Positions 7,724-14,416 of a DNA stretch of 14,511 nucleotides are shown here, piece by piece. Each line of letters begins with the position of its first letter. Positions within the stretch are counted from its first letter, which is position 1. Under the pieces are notes generated by a model that did not search any database, had not been told where the DNA came from, and saw only the letters and a list, made by a program, of their open reading frames with translations. The DNA comes from Clostridiales bacterium. Its GTDB lineage: Bacteria; Bacillota_A; Clostridia; Christensenellales; Aristaeellaceae. Location of the stretch: NCBI GenBank assembly GCA_024684665.1, contig JAIKWN010000071.1, positions 1-14,511 of the forward strand. The letters run 5' to 3'. The translations under genes were made by a program, and so were the position numbers.

Positions 7724-7740
7724 CAAAATGTTTTATTTTG
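7724..7740. repeat. AT-rich inverted repeat between divergent promoters
   Basis: CAAAAT (7724-7729) and ATTTTG (7735-7740) are perfect 6-bp inverted arms around GTTTT. The repeat lies 17 bases upstream of the degV -35 and about 57 bases upstream of the MBOAT -35, in the most AT-rich part of the window. It could be an operator or an UP-element-like stretch; AT-richness alone could also produce it. Confidence 0.35.
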
Positions 7741-7757
7741 AAATCCGGAAAAAAGTA

Positions 7758-7786
7758 GTGACAAGAACTGCTTTATCTTATATTAT
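7758..7786 (+). promoter_or_regulatory. Promoter of the DegV-family gene
   Basis: GTGACA (-35, 7758-7763, 5 of 6) is followed by an exact 17-base spacer and TATTAT (-10, 7781-7786, 5 of 6). The flanking sequence is A/T-rich. The expected start point is near 7793, giving a leader of about 60 nt that contains a GC-rich hairpin. Confidence 0.75.
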
Positions 7787-7801
7787 AAAACAGGTCAGAA
7801 A

Positions 7802-7823
7802 CGGCGGCGCACTTCCGCCGCCG
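7802..7823 (+). other. GC-rich 5'-leader hairpin of the DegV gene
   Basis: CGGCGGCG (7802-7809) pairs perfectly with CGCCGCCG (7816-7823) around a CACTTC loop. No T-run follows, so it is not an intrinsic terminator. It would lie about 9 nt from the mRNA 5' end and 19 nt before the Shine-Dalgarno. A protective 5' stem is the likely reading; a regulatory role is unproven. Confidence 0.5.
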
Positions 7824-7852
7824 GAACGATAAGGAAACGAACGGAGGAAACC

Positions 7853-8740
7853 ATGACAGATTACATCATCAGCTGCAGCTCGACCGCGGACCTCTCGCGG
7901 GAGCATTACGCGGCGCGGAATCTTGAATACATCTGTTTCCATTACGAACTGGACGGTAAGGGGTATTACGACGACGTCGGCCTTTCCATGCCCCTCCCTG
8001 TTTTCTATGGAGAGATGGAGAAGGGTGCCATGACGCGCACCTCCCAGCCGAACGCGGAGGAATACCACAACTTCTTTGAAGGATTCCTGAAGGCGGGCAA
8101 GGATGTGCTGCATCTTACACTGTCCTCCGGAATATCCGGCGCCTTCAACGCGGCTTCCACTGCGGCGGCGGAACTCCGCGAAGCGTATCCGGAGCGCAAG
8201 CTGTATGTGATCGATTCTCTGGCTGCTTCCTCCGGCTTCGGCCTCCTGGCTGACCGCTGCGCCGACCTTCGGGATGCGGGTATGGGGATCGACGATCTGA
8301 ACGCCTGGGTGCTTGAAAACCGGCTGTACTGCCATCACTGGTTCTTTTCCACGGATCTTAAGTATTTTGTGCGCGGAGGCCGTATTTCGAAAACTTCCGG
8401 TTTCGTCGGCGGTCTGCTCGGCATCTGCCCGCTTCTGAATGTGAACGACGAAGGGAAACTGGTCCCCCGGGAGAAGATCCGCGGGAAAAAGCGCGTTATC
8501 CAGCGCATTGTCCAGATGATGCGGGAACACGCATCGAAGGGTGCCGATTACGACGGGAAGGTCTTTCTCTCCAACAGTGCCTGTCTGGAGGATGCACAGG
8601 CTGTCGCTGCCCTCGTGGAGGAGGCTTTCCCCAAGATGAATGGGAAAGTTGAGATCTACGACATCGGTACCGTCATCGGCAGCCATACCGGTCCCGGAAC
8701 TGTTGCCCTCTTCTTCTGGGGCGACAAACGGGGAGCGTAA
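7853..8740 (+). CDS. DegV family fatty-acid-binding protein
   Basis: Cytosolic DegV-fold protein of 295 residues, the usual family length (about 280-300). DegV/FakB proteins bind a long-chain fatty acid and, where studied, present it to the kinase FakA for phosphorylation and entry into phospholipid synthesis. Family signatures visible are the N-terminal IISCSSTADL (usually D-S-T/S-x-D), the TRTSQPN motif (about 62-68), the HLTLSSGISGAF ligand-contact segment (about 86-97), VIDSLAASSG (about 119-128) and the C-terminal IGSHTGPGTVALFF. The start is ATG 7853 with GGAGG at 7843-7847. It is a single gene between its own promoter and the hairpin at 8760. No fakA-like kinase is nearby, so the link to fatty acid kinase rests on family knowledge only. 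Confidence 0.93.
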   Translation: MTDYIISCSSTADLSREHYAARNLEYICFHYELDGKGYYDDVGLSMPLPVFYGEMEKGAMTRTSQPNAEEYHNFFEGFLKAGKDVLHLTLSSGISGAFNAASTAAAELREAYPERKLYVIDSLAASSGFGLLADRCADLRDAGMGIDDLNAWVLENRLYCHHWFFSTDLKYFVRGGRISKTSGFVGGLLGICPLLNVNDEGKLVPREKIRGKKRVIQRIVQMMREHASKGADYDGKVFLSNSACLEDAQAVAALVEEAFPKMNGKVEIYDIGTVIGSHTGPGTVALFFWGDKRGA

Positions 8741-8759
8741 AAGGCACAGTACATGAATT

Positions 8760-8787
8760 GGCCCGCGCGGTTTCGCGCGGGCCGTTT
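8760..8787. terminator. GC-rich hairpin between convergent degV and histidine kinase genes
   Basis: GGCCCGCGCG (8760-8769) pairs perfectly with CGCGCGGGCC (8774-8783) around GTTT. Its plus-strand tail, GTTTGCG, is only weakly T-rich, and the minus-strand tail (AATTCATG) is poor too. It sits 20 nt after the degV stop and 15 nt beyond the kinase stop, so it probably serves as a shared, perhaps imperfect, terminator. Confidence 0.6.
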
Positions 8788-8797
8788 GCGTGGAGGA

Positions 8798-10015
8798 TTA
8801 TGGCATTATCACAACGAAAGCGATGATGCCGTCTTTGTATTCCGCGGCGATCCTGCCGTGGAATTCGCGGACTAGGCCCTGCGCCATGGAAAGGCCGATG
8901 CCATAGCCTTGGTTCAGGGAGGAGTGGGATTCGTCCGCCCGGTAGAATCGGTCGAAGAAGCGGCTCATGTCGAGGTTCGCTCCGGCGGCGTAAGGGTTCG
9001 TCACCCGCAGCTGGCTTCCCCGGCCCCGCGTGCGGCGCCTGAGGGTCAGGGTGACTTCGCCCGCCTCGTCGCAGTATTTGACCGCATTGTCCAGCAGGAT
9101 GGAAATCAGCTCTGCATAACCGTCCCGGGTCGCGAAACCGCGGACGTTTTCCTCCGTGTCGCAGGAAATCTGTTTTCCCTGCTGCGCAGCCAGCGGATCG
9201 AAGGCTTCGGCAGTTTCTCTCGCGATGGTGGAGAGATCAAGGTCTTCCAGTTCCACCTTTTCCCTCTCCGAAAGCTTTGCCAGGCGGATCAGCCGGTTGA
9301 CCAGGTTCGTCATGCGTGCGACCTGGTTGCGGATGCTCTCCGTCCATTCCGATTCCCCGGCCGTCATTTCCAGAAATTCCGTGTCCGCAGATATGATGGC
9401 GAGGGGCGTTTTTAATTCATGCCCAGCGTTGGTGATAAATTGTTCCTGGCTCTGCATGCTGCGCAGGAAAGGTTCCACCACGCGGCCGGAGAGCAGGGAG
9501 ATCACCGCGGCGAAGAGTGCCAGGGTCAGTGCACCGAAGATCGCGGAGTGCTGCCGCAGCCGACGATTTGCCCGCATCTCCGCCGTGCAGTCCAGAAAAA
9601 CAGTGAGCGTTCCGTCCGGGAGCTCTTCCCGGTGATAGGCGTAAAACAGCCGTCCCCGCAGGATTGTCCCTTCCGCTCGCCTGTACAGGACCTGCCTCGC
9701 CCAGTGCTCCGCCTGGTCTGCATTGACTGCGGCGATGTGGGACAGCTCCGTCCTGGCGGTTCCGTCACCTGACAGGTAGACGGAGAAATAGCGCAGGCGG
9801 AAAGGAGTTTCCGCGGTCAGGTCTTCCGTCTCCTGGATCGGTACTCTTTCTTCCAGCTCTCCGCCCCGCTCAGCAATCATGCGGGCAGTTTCGCAGGCGC
9901 TGCGCTTCGTCATGCGCAGGTTCACGAGGTTGAGCGCAAGGAGAAAGACGAAAAGCAGCAGCGCCACCGCGCCGACGGCGATCAGCACGAACTGCCGCTG
10001 CATCTTCCGGATCAT
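8798..10015 (-). CDS. Two-component sensor histidine kinase
   Basis: Membrane sensor kinase of 405 residues. Two hydrophobic segments (about 9-31 and 157-177) enclose an extracytoplasmic region of about 125 residues with no recognised domain. The H-box NAGHELKTPLAIIS carries the phospho-accepting His 199, the N-box is ISILLDNAVKYC (Asn 310), the F-box DRFYRADESHS and the G-box GYGIGLSMAQG (about 370-380). The acidic residue of the usual D-x-G box is replaced in VTNPYAAG, a variation I recall in other Gram-positive kinases. No clear HAMP domain separates helix 2 from the H-box. Its ATG (10015-10013) overlaps the regulator's TGA (10014-10012) as ATGA, and GGAGG lies at 10023-10027, so translation is probably coupled. 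The signal sensed cannot be told. Confidence 0.95.
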   Translation of the reverse strand: MIRKMQRQFVLIAVGAVALLLFVFLLALNLVNLRMTKRSACETARMIAERGGELEERVPIQETEDLTAETPFRLRYFSVYLSGDGTARTELSHIAAVNADQAEHWARQVLYRRAEGTILRGRLFYAYHREELPDGTLTVFLDCTAEMRANRRLRQHSAIFGALTLALFAAVISLLSGRVVEPFLRSMQSQEQFITNAGHELKTPLAIISADTEFLEMTAGESEWTESIRNQVARMTNLVNRLIRLAKLSEREKVELEDLDLSTIARETAEAFDPLAAQQGKQISCDTEENVRGFATRDGYAELISILLDNAVKYCDEAGEVTLTLRRRTRGRGSQLRVTNPYAAGANLDMSRFFDRFYRADESHSSLNQGYGIGLSMAQGLVREFHGRIAAEYKDGIIAFVVIMP

Positions 10016-10689
10016 GGCGTTTCCTCCGACAGGAGGCGATAGGAGCCGCCCGCCTCGCCCTCGATGCGGGCCCCGCCGCCTACGGCGCGTATTTTATCCC
10101 GCAGGTAAGAAACGTACATGAAAGGCAGCACTTCGTCGGTTTCACCGGTATCCGCCCAGAGCCCCCGGAGAATCTCCCCGCCGGAAAGGAGCTTACCGGG
10201 ATTCAGCAGGAAAAGCTCCATAAGCTTTGTCTCCTTGCGGGAGAGGCGGACGGCATTGACGTTCGAAAGCTCCTGGGCTTCTACGTCCAGAGTAAGGCGG
10301 CCCAGGGATAGTTTCGACGGCGTATAGCCGGAGCTGCGCCTCGTGATGGCGCGCAGCCTGGCCAGCATTTCCCGGATCGCGAAGGGCTTTGTCAGATAGT
10401 CGTCGGCCCCGACATCCAGGCCGGCCACCCGGTCGGACAGTTCTGCCTTGGCGGTCAGCATGAGGACGGGAGTCACGCTGCCGGCGGCGCGGATTTCGGA
10501 CAGGGCGGTGAGCCCGTCCTTTTTCGGCATCATGATGTCGAGGATCATTGCGTCGTAAACGTGCGTGTGCGCCGACAGAACGGCTGCCTCCCCGTCTTCG
10601 ACGGCGTCTACTTCATACCCCTGCAGCTGAAGGGCCGCCACCAGAACCCGGGACAGCTCCCGCTCGTCCTCAGCCAGAAGAATTCTCAC
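10012..10689 (-). CDS. OmpR/PhoB-family response regulator
   Basis: DNA-binding response regulator, cognate partner of the kinase that follows it. The receiver domain occupies about residues 1-115, with the acidic pair E7/D8, phospho-acceptor Asp 51 in LDIMMP, the Thr of MLTAK (about 79) and Lys 101 in LTKPF. A winged-helix trans_reg_C domain fills about 125-222. The product is 225 residues, standard for the family. The start is GTG 10689, not the GTG at 10707: the ribosome site GGAAGGAGGG (10695-10704) lies between the two and is 6 nt from the GTG chosen. Its first 20 nt overlap the 3' end of the (p)ppGpp synthetase gene, and its stop overlaps the kinase start. Target genes are unknown; autoregulation is possible but no operator is identified. 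Confidence 0.95.
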   Translation of the reverse strand: MRILLAEDERELSRVLVAALQLQGYEVDAVEDGEAAVLSAHTHVYDAMILDIMMPKKDGLTALSEIRAAGSVTPVLMLTAKAELSDRVAGLDVGADDYLTKPFAIREMLARLRAITRRSSGYTPSKLSLGRLTLDVEAQELSNVNAVRLSRKETKLMELFLLNPGKLLSGGEILRGLWADTGETDEVLPFMYVSYLRDKIRAVGGGARIEGEAGGSYRLLSEETP

Positions 10690-11308
10690 GGGTTCCCTCC
10701 TTCCCACGGATCAGCGTCCGCAAAGTCTGCATAGAAAGGTCGCAGGATGCAAGCTCGTCTGCCACGCGCTTCAGTTCCGCGGCGATGATGCGATTCTCCG
10801 CCGTATCCTGTTTGTAATGCAGCTCGTGTTCCAGGGCCGCCCAGGTATCCATGGCGATGGTGCGCAGTTGCACCTCGCAGAACCAGAGGCCGGGGCTGCG
10901 CCCAAGGACGTCCCGGTACATGGAGGCGACCACAAGCACCATGTGATAGCTGCGGTATCCGTTCGGCTTTGCCCTGCCGATATAATCCTTTTCGGCGTAG
11001 ACGGATACGCCAGGGAGCCGGCGGATGCGCTCCGCGATACGTTCGATGTCGTCCACGAATCGGGTGACCACGCGCACCCCGATGGAGTCATGAATCTCGA
11101 GCAGTGCGCTCTCCGGCGTCTCCGGCAGGGAAAGCCGTCGGCATTTTTCCCGCATGCTCTCCTCGGTCTTCACCCGCATGCGCACGTGCTCCGCTACGGT
11201 ATGTCCCTGAAGAGCGGCTTCTTCCCGCGCGGCTGCTTCGATGCGGCTGCGCATTTCCTCCGCGATCGTGGCAAGCTGCGGCGCGTGGACGCCGTATATG
11301 CTGACCAT
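10670..11308 (-). CDS. Small alarmone synthetase, GTP pyrophosphokinase (RelA/SpoT domain)
   Basis: Cytosolic single-domain (p)ppGpp synthetase of about 212 residues, similar in size to RelQ/YjbM and RelP/YwaC. It transfers pyrophosphate from ATP to GDP or GTP. Synthetase motifs are in order: RVKTEESMREKC (about 45-56), EIHDSIGVRVV with the Mg-binding Asp about 74, KPNGYRSYH (about 114-122), EVQLRT with Glu about 145, and MDTWAALEHELHYK (about 153-166). There is no HD hydrolase, TGS or ACT domain, so it would be unable to degrade (p)ppGpp. A GTG at 11320 is also in frame, but it is part of the AAGGAG ribosome site itself. I therefore choose ATG 11308, with an 11-nt spacer that is slightly long. 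It is the first gene of an overlapping operon with a two-component system, suggesting that alarmone synthesis and that signalling pathway are co-expressed. Confidence 0.92.
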   Translation of the reverse strand: MVSIYGVHAPQLATIAEEMRSRIEAAAREEAALQGHTVAEHVRMRVKTEESMREKCRRLSLPETPESALLEIHDSIGVRVVTRFVDDIERIAERIRRLPGVSVYAEKDYIGRAKPNGYRSYHMVLVVASMYRDVLGRSPGLWFCEVQLRTIAMDTWAALEHELHYKQDTAENRIIAAELKRVADELASCDLSMQTLRTLIRGKEGTRENSSG

Positions 11309-11309
11309 G

Positions 11310-11338
11310 CTGAAATTCACTCCTTCCGGTGGGATAAA
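11310..11338 (+). promoter_or_regulatory. Possible promoter of the SIMPL gene
   Basis: CTGAAA (-35, 11310-11315, 4 of 6) and GATAAA (-10, 11333-11338, 4 of 6) stand exactly 17 bases apart and point toward the SIMPL gene. The match is moderate. The -10 overlaps the GGGATA-AA-TATCCC palindrome, which would suit repressor control. No comparable promoter was found for the divergent synthetase operon. Confidence 0.3.
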
Positions 11339-11363
11339 TATCCCGCCGTCCGCGTCTTATCCC
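11331..11363. repeat. GGGATA/TATCCC palindrome plus a third half-site
   Basis: GGGATA (11331-11336) and TATCCC (11339-11344) form a palindrome around AA. A further TTATCCC lies at 11357-11363, complementary to GGGATAA at 11331-11337. The elements occupy the short gap between the divergent synthetase and SIMPL genes, where an operator would be expected. The binding protein is unknown; the adjacent response regulator is one candidate. Confidence 0.45.
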
Positions 11364-11370
11364 TGAAGAA

Positions 11371-11384
11371 CGTCCGAAAGGACG
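11371..11384 (+). other. Small GAAA-loop hairpin before the SIMPL ribosome site
   Basis: CGTCC (11371-11375) and GGACG (11380-11384) form a 5-bp stem closed by a GAAA tetraloop, a very stable loop type. It stands 6 nt before the Shine-Dalgarno AAGGAGG (11391-11397). It may stabilise the mRNA or influence initiation; it is too short for a confident terminator. Confidence 0.35.
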
Positions 11385-11404
11385 AAAAACAAGGAGGATT
11401 ATTT

Positions 11405-12112
11405 ATGAATCGCATTCTGAAGACTGTTTTTGCCTTGGCGCTTGTGTTTGCGCTTTCTCTTTCCTGCGCCCTTTCGGAGGGCGCGAGCCTTACTTCTCAG
11501 GGGACGGCCAGCATCGCTGCCGATCCGGACATGGTGACCTTCACCTGCTCGGTCGAGGCGCGGGACGCAGATCTTTCTGCGGCGCAGGAGAAAGCGGCCG
11601 CATGCGTCGCCGCCGCGACGGAAGCCTTCGTTTCCCTGGGGATCGGGAAGGAAGAAATCACCACTGCCTGGTACAACGTCTATCCCTATTATGAGGAGGA
11701 CGAAGAAGGAAAGACGAATCGCGCAGGCTATGAGGTCAGTCACTCCCTATCCGTCGTCTGCCGGGACATTGCAAAGCTGGACGACGTGATCGGGGCGGCC
11801 GGTGCGGCGGGCATGAGCTCCATCTCCGGGATTTCCTTCGACGTGTCGAACCGGCATGCCCTGTACCTCTCTGCGATGCAGCTGGCGGTGAATGCTGCCC
11901 GAGAGAAGGCGGAAACGCTCGCCGCCGCATCCGGACTGACCGTCTCCGGGGTCGCTGAGATCCGCGAGAACGCGAACGGAGACAGCGTCCTTTACGCGAA
12001 TGAGAAAGAGGAAGATGCGGGAATGTCCTTCGCGCGCGCGGCTGGCGGCGGCATTTCTTCCGGCAGCGTGACTGTTACGGCCAGCGTCACGGCGGTGTTC
12101 CGCGCGGATTAA
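11405..12112 (+). CDS. Secreted SIMPL-domain (DUF541) protein
   Basis: Exported protein of 235 residues with a SIMPL/DUF541 domain, the family of periplasmic and surface proteins that includes Brucella BP26; the biochemical role is generally unknown. Residues 1-25 form a signal peptide: basic N-end (MNRILK), a hydrophobic core, then SCALSEGA. The Cys does not sit in a canonical lipobox (Ser at -3), so cleavage by signal peptidase I is likelier than lipidation. The domain follows at about 28-234, with the GTASIAADPDMVTF opening, an AYNVYP-like strand (AWYNVYPYY) and the AREKAETLAAASGL helix typical of the family. The ATG at 11405 has AAGGAGG 7 nt upstream. The frame stays open far upstream through the antisense of the synthetase gene, but that part is not coding. 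Its stop shares TTAA with the convergent malic enzyme. Confidence 0.9.
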   Translation: MNRILKTVFALALVFALSLSCALSEGASLTSQGTASIAADPDMVTFTCSVEARDADLSAAQEKAAACVAAATEAFVSLGIGKEEITTAWYNVYPYYEEDEEGKTNRAGYEVSHSLSVVCRDIAKLDDVIGAAGAAGMSSISGISFDVSNRHALYLSAMQLAVNAAREKAETLAAASGLTVSGVAEIRENANGDSVLYANEKEEDAGMSFARAAGGGISSGSVTVTASVTAVFRAD

Positions 12113-13281
12113 TCGAGGCGGGCCACACCACTGTCCCGCGCTGCTTTTGCTACGGCTGCGGCAACCGCAGGACCGACCCGACGATCAAAGGCAAGGGGCA
12201 GGATATGCTCCGGGGAGAGGCCGTCTTCCGTCGCCAGCTTCCAGAGGGCGAAGGAGGCGGCCCGTTTCATTTCCTCATTGATGTCCCGCGCGCGGACGTC
12301 GAGGGCGCCGCGGAAAAGGCCGGGAAAGGCAAGGACATTGTTGATCTGGTTCGGTCGGTCGCTGCGGCCGGTGCCGACGATGAAAGCGCCGGCATCCAGC
12401 GCCTCCTCCGGCTCGATTTCCGGAACCGGGTTGGCCATGGGGAAGACGATGGATTTCTCCGCCATGCTGCGGATCATATCCTTCGTTACGATATGGGGGG
12501 CGCTGACGCCGATGAAGACGTCCGCCCCGACGAGGGCGTCTGCGAGCGTACCGGTCATGTTCTCCGGGTTCGTGAGGGTGGCCATCTCCGCCTGGGCGCC
12601 GTTCATGGGGACGCCTTTTGCGAGGATGCCGGCGCGGTCCACCAGCTTCAGATGGCGGACACCGAGGTTCATCAAATGCCGCCCGATGGCGATGCCCGCG
12701 GAGCCCGCGCCGTTGATCACGATTCTGACTTCTTCCATCGCTTTCCCGGCGGCAGTAAGAGCGCCCATGAGCGCCGCACCCACGACGATGGCGGTGCCGT
12801 GCTGATCGTCGTGGAAGACGGGTATGTCGCAGATTTCCTTCAGCTTTCTTTCAATTTCGAAGCAGCGGGGGGCTGCGATGTCCTCTAGGTTGATACCGCC
12901 AAAGCTACCGGAGATGAGATACACGGTGCGCACGAATTCATCCACGTCGTGGCTGCGCACGCAGATGGGGAATGCGTCCACATCCGCGAAGGCCTTAAAA
13001 AGGGCGCACTTTCCCTCCATGACGGGCATGCCTGCCTCCGGTCCTATATCGCCCAGCCCGAGGACAGCGGTTCCGTCGGTTATGACGGCTACCAGGTTGT
13101 GTCGCCGGGTCAGTGAAAAGGATTTCTCATAGTCCTTCTGGATCTCGAGACAGGGCTGCGCGACCCCGGGCGTATAGCAGAGGGACAGCTCTTCCCGGTT
13201 CGTGACGGGAACCCGGGTGATGACCTCGATCTTGCCCTTCCATTCCTCGTGCTTCTTCAGGGATTCCTTCTGAATGTCCAT
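12109..13281 (-). CDS. NAD(P)-dependent malic enzyme (oxaloacetate-decarboxylating)
   Basis: Cytosolic malic enzyme converting malate to pyruvate and CO2 with reduction of NAD(P)+. The product is 390 residues, the single-domain form without the phosphotransacetylase-like tail of E. coli MaeB. Catalytic residues are visible: Tyr 36 in LCYTPGV, Lys 91 in MEGKCALF, and the metal ligands in NLEDI (Glu 133, Asp 134) and HDDQHGT (158-159). The nucleotide-binding loop is INGAGSAGIA (about 189-198). I start at ATG 13281, 7 nt behind AGGAGG (13289-13294); the longer frame from GTG 13317 would overlap the methyltransferase stop and has no ribosome site. It follows that gene by 32 nt on the same strand, so they are probably co-transcribed although functionally unrelated. 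Cofactor preference cannot be read with certainty. Confidence 0.95.
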   Translation of the reverse strand: MDIQKESLKKHEEWKGKIEVITRVPVTNREELSLCYTPGVAQPCLEIQKDYEKSFSLTRRHNLVAVITDGTAVLGLGDIGPEAGMPVMEGKCALFKAFADVDAFPICVRSHDVDEFVRTVYLISGSFGGINLEDIAAPRCFEIERKLKEICDIPVFHDDQHGTAIVVGAALMGALTAAGKAMEEVRIVINGAGSAGIAIGRHLMNLGVRHLKLVDRAGILAKGVPMNGAQAEMATLTNPENMTGTLADALVGADVFIGVSAPHIVTKDMIRSMAEKSIVFPMANPVPEIEPEEALDAGAFIVGTGRSDRPNQINNVLAFPGLFRGALDVRARDINEEMKRAASFALWKLATEDGLSPEHILPLAFDRRVGPAVAAAVAKAARDSGVARLD

Positions 13282-13313
13282 CCTCGTTCCTCCTGTCGTG
13301 TCGGTTCGTCTGA

Positions 13314-14309
13314 TCACGCTTTCCGCGCGAGGATCATATCCCGTTCAATGGCCTGCTCCACCCGGTGGCGCAGGTCGTTTGTTTCCACGGGAGCAAGGCC
13401 ATTTTCCTGGCAAAGTGAAAGAAGCTCCTCCCGCTTTGTGATAAGGGTGTTGAAACTCATGGCCAGCGCGCCGCCCGGACGCAGGGTACGGACCCACCCA
13501 GGCATGGCTTCCTGCACCGTATGGAGGACGCCGCCCTTGGATCCCTTCTGCACGCCGTAGGGCAGATCCGTTACTATGAGATGTACGGAATTCTCCCGCA
13601 AAAGCGCCCCCAGATCGCGGGTATCTCCCGCGAGCAGCCGGAGGGTGCGGGTGTCCCCGGATTTGAAATGCTCTGCGGTATCGGCGAAGACGAAGCGGGT
13701 CTCTCTGGCGCCTACCTGTCCCCGCAGCGTCAGCGATTCCTCCGTCCGCTTATGCTTCAGGTGGTGAAATTCAAAATAGCGTTGTGCATAGTCTGCAGCC
13801 TCCCGCACGTCGCCCTTCGCGGAATCAAGGGATACGGCGTCCCAGCTGCGCTGGAGGGCGAGAAAGGCGGTGGTGCCCTTTCCGCCCATGGGATCGCAGA
13901 CCGTGAGCCGGGCCGCAGGCTGCCGGGCGAAAGCGGAAATGGCGAGGGCCATGGTCAGCATTGTGCCAGTAAAACGTTCGTTGGTCTTCCCTTTGTATTT
14001 GAGAAGGGACGCAAAGTCATCCTCAAGATAGGGAAGCTCCGGCGGGGAAAGCGGAACGAGGCCTGCCTCCGTCCGGGAGAAGAAGAGGAATACGCCCGCT
14101 GCCTGATGAAGAAGGCGCATCGTGTTTTCCCCGGGGCGGGTGAGGGAGAAGTGTAGGAAGACCGCCTCGCCCGTGTGTTCTGCGGAAACTTCCGGTTCTC
14201 CTTCGCCGAGGGCGAGAAGGAGAAGGCGCAGCTCTTCCTTTGCGATCTCGGCGAGAGGCTCACGGTAGCGTACATTTGGATGGGGGTAAACGAGGGCGGA
14301 ATAGATCAT
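13314..14309 (-). CDS. TRM11-like SAM-dependent RNA methyltransferase (putative)
   Basis: Rossmann-fold methyltransferase of 331 residues. Motif I reads VCDPMGGKGTT (about 137-147) and motif IV TDLPYG (about 247-252), the (D/N)-x-P-Y signature of enzymes that methylate exocyclic amines of nucleic acid bases. The layout, with about 130 N-terminal residues before motif I, resembles the TRM11/UPF0020 group that forms N2-methylguanosine in tRNA or rRNA. No clear THUMP domain is seen by eye, and the substrate is not determined. The segment LEDDFASLLKYKGKTNERFT (about 95-114) looks like a conserved family linker. The start is ATG 14309, 5 nt behind GGGAGG (14315-14320). It lies downstream of rpsU's terminator and upstream of the malic enzyme. 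Its place beside a ribosomal protein gene fits, weakly, an RNA-modification role. Confidence 0.8.
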   Translation of the reverse strand: MIYSALVYPHPNVRYREPLAEIAKEELRLLLLALGEGEPEVSAEHTGEAVFLHFSLTRPGENTMRLLHQAAGVFLFFSRTEAGLVPLSPPELPYLEDDFASLLKYKGKTNERFTGTMLTMALAISAFARQPAARLTVCDPMGGKGTTAFLALQRSWDAVSLDSAKGDVREAADYAQRYFEFHHLKHKRTEESLTLRGQVGARETRFVFADTAEHFKSGDTRTLRLLAGDTRDLGALLRENSVHLIVTDLPYGVQKGSKGGVLHTVQEAMPGWVRTLRPGGALAMSFNTLITKREELLSLCQENGLAPVETNDLRHRVEQAIERDMILARKA

Positions 14310-14380
14310 GGGTTCCTCCCGTTTTGCCTGTGCGGATCAGCGCTACTCCCCAAATATGGGAGACAGGCCATGCGGATACG
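14310..14380 (-). other. Intergenic leader of the methyltransferase gene
   Basis: Seventy-one bases between the rpsU terminator and the methyltransferase start. They contain the ribosome site at 14315-14320 and a small inverted repeat, CTCCC (14346-14350) with GGGAG (14358-14362) around CAAATAT. I see no good -35/-10 pair on the minus strand, so how the methyltransferase and malic enzyme are transcribed is unresolved. Confidence 0.4.
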
Positions 14381-14406
14381 AAAAAACAGCCCCGCGAACG
14401 GGGCTG
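14381..14406 (-). terminator. Rho-independent terminator of rpsU
   Basis: On the minus strand CAGCCCCG pairs with CGGGGCTG (8-bp stem, 14387-14394 with 14399-14406) around a TTCG tetraloop. A run of six T follows (14386-14381). It starts 11 nt after the rpsU stop: a textbook intrinsic terminator, which implies that the downstream methyltransferase relies on its own promoter or on read-through. Confidence 0.9.
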
Positions 14407-14416
14407 CCATCGCAAA

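Noticed and set aside
7778..8686. 302-codon open frame antisense to the DegV gene
   Set aside because: The DegV reading has family motifs, a promoter and a ribosome site. The antisense product is featureless and runs across the degV promoter region.
10817..11404. In-frame upstream extension of the SIMPL gene
   Set aside because: It is antisense to the (p)ppGpp synthetase, and the ATG at 11405 has an ideal ribosome site followed by a clear signal peptide.
13282..13317. Longer malic enzyme start at GTG 13317
   Set aside because: It would overlap the methyltransferase stop and lacks a ribosome site; AGGAGG at 13289-13294 points to ATG 13281.
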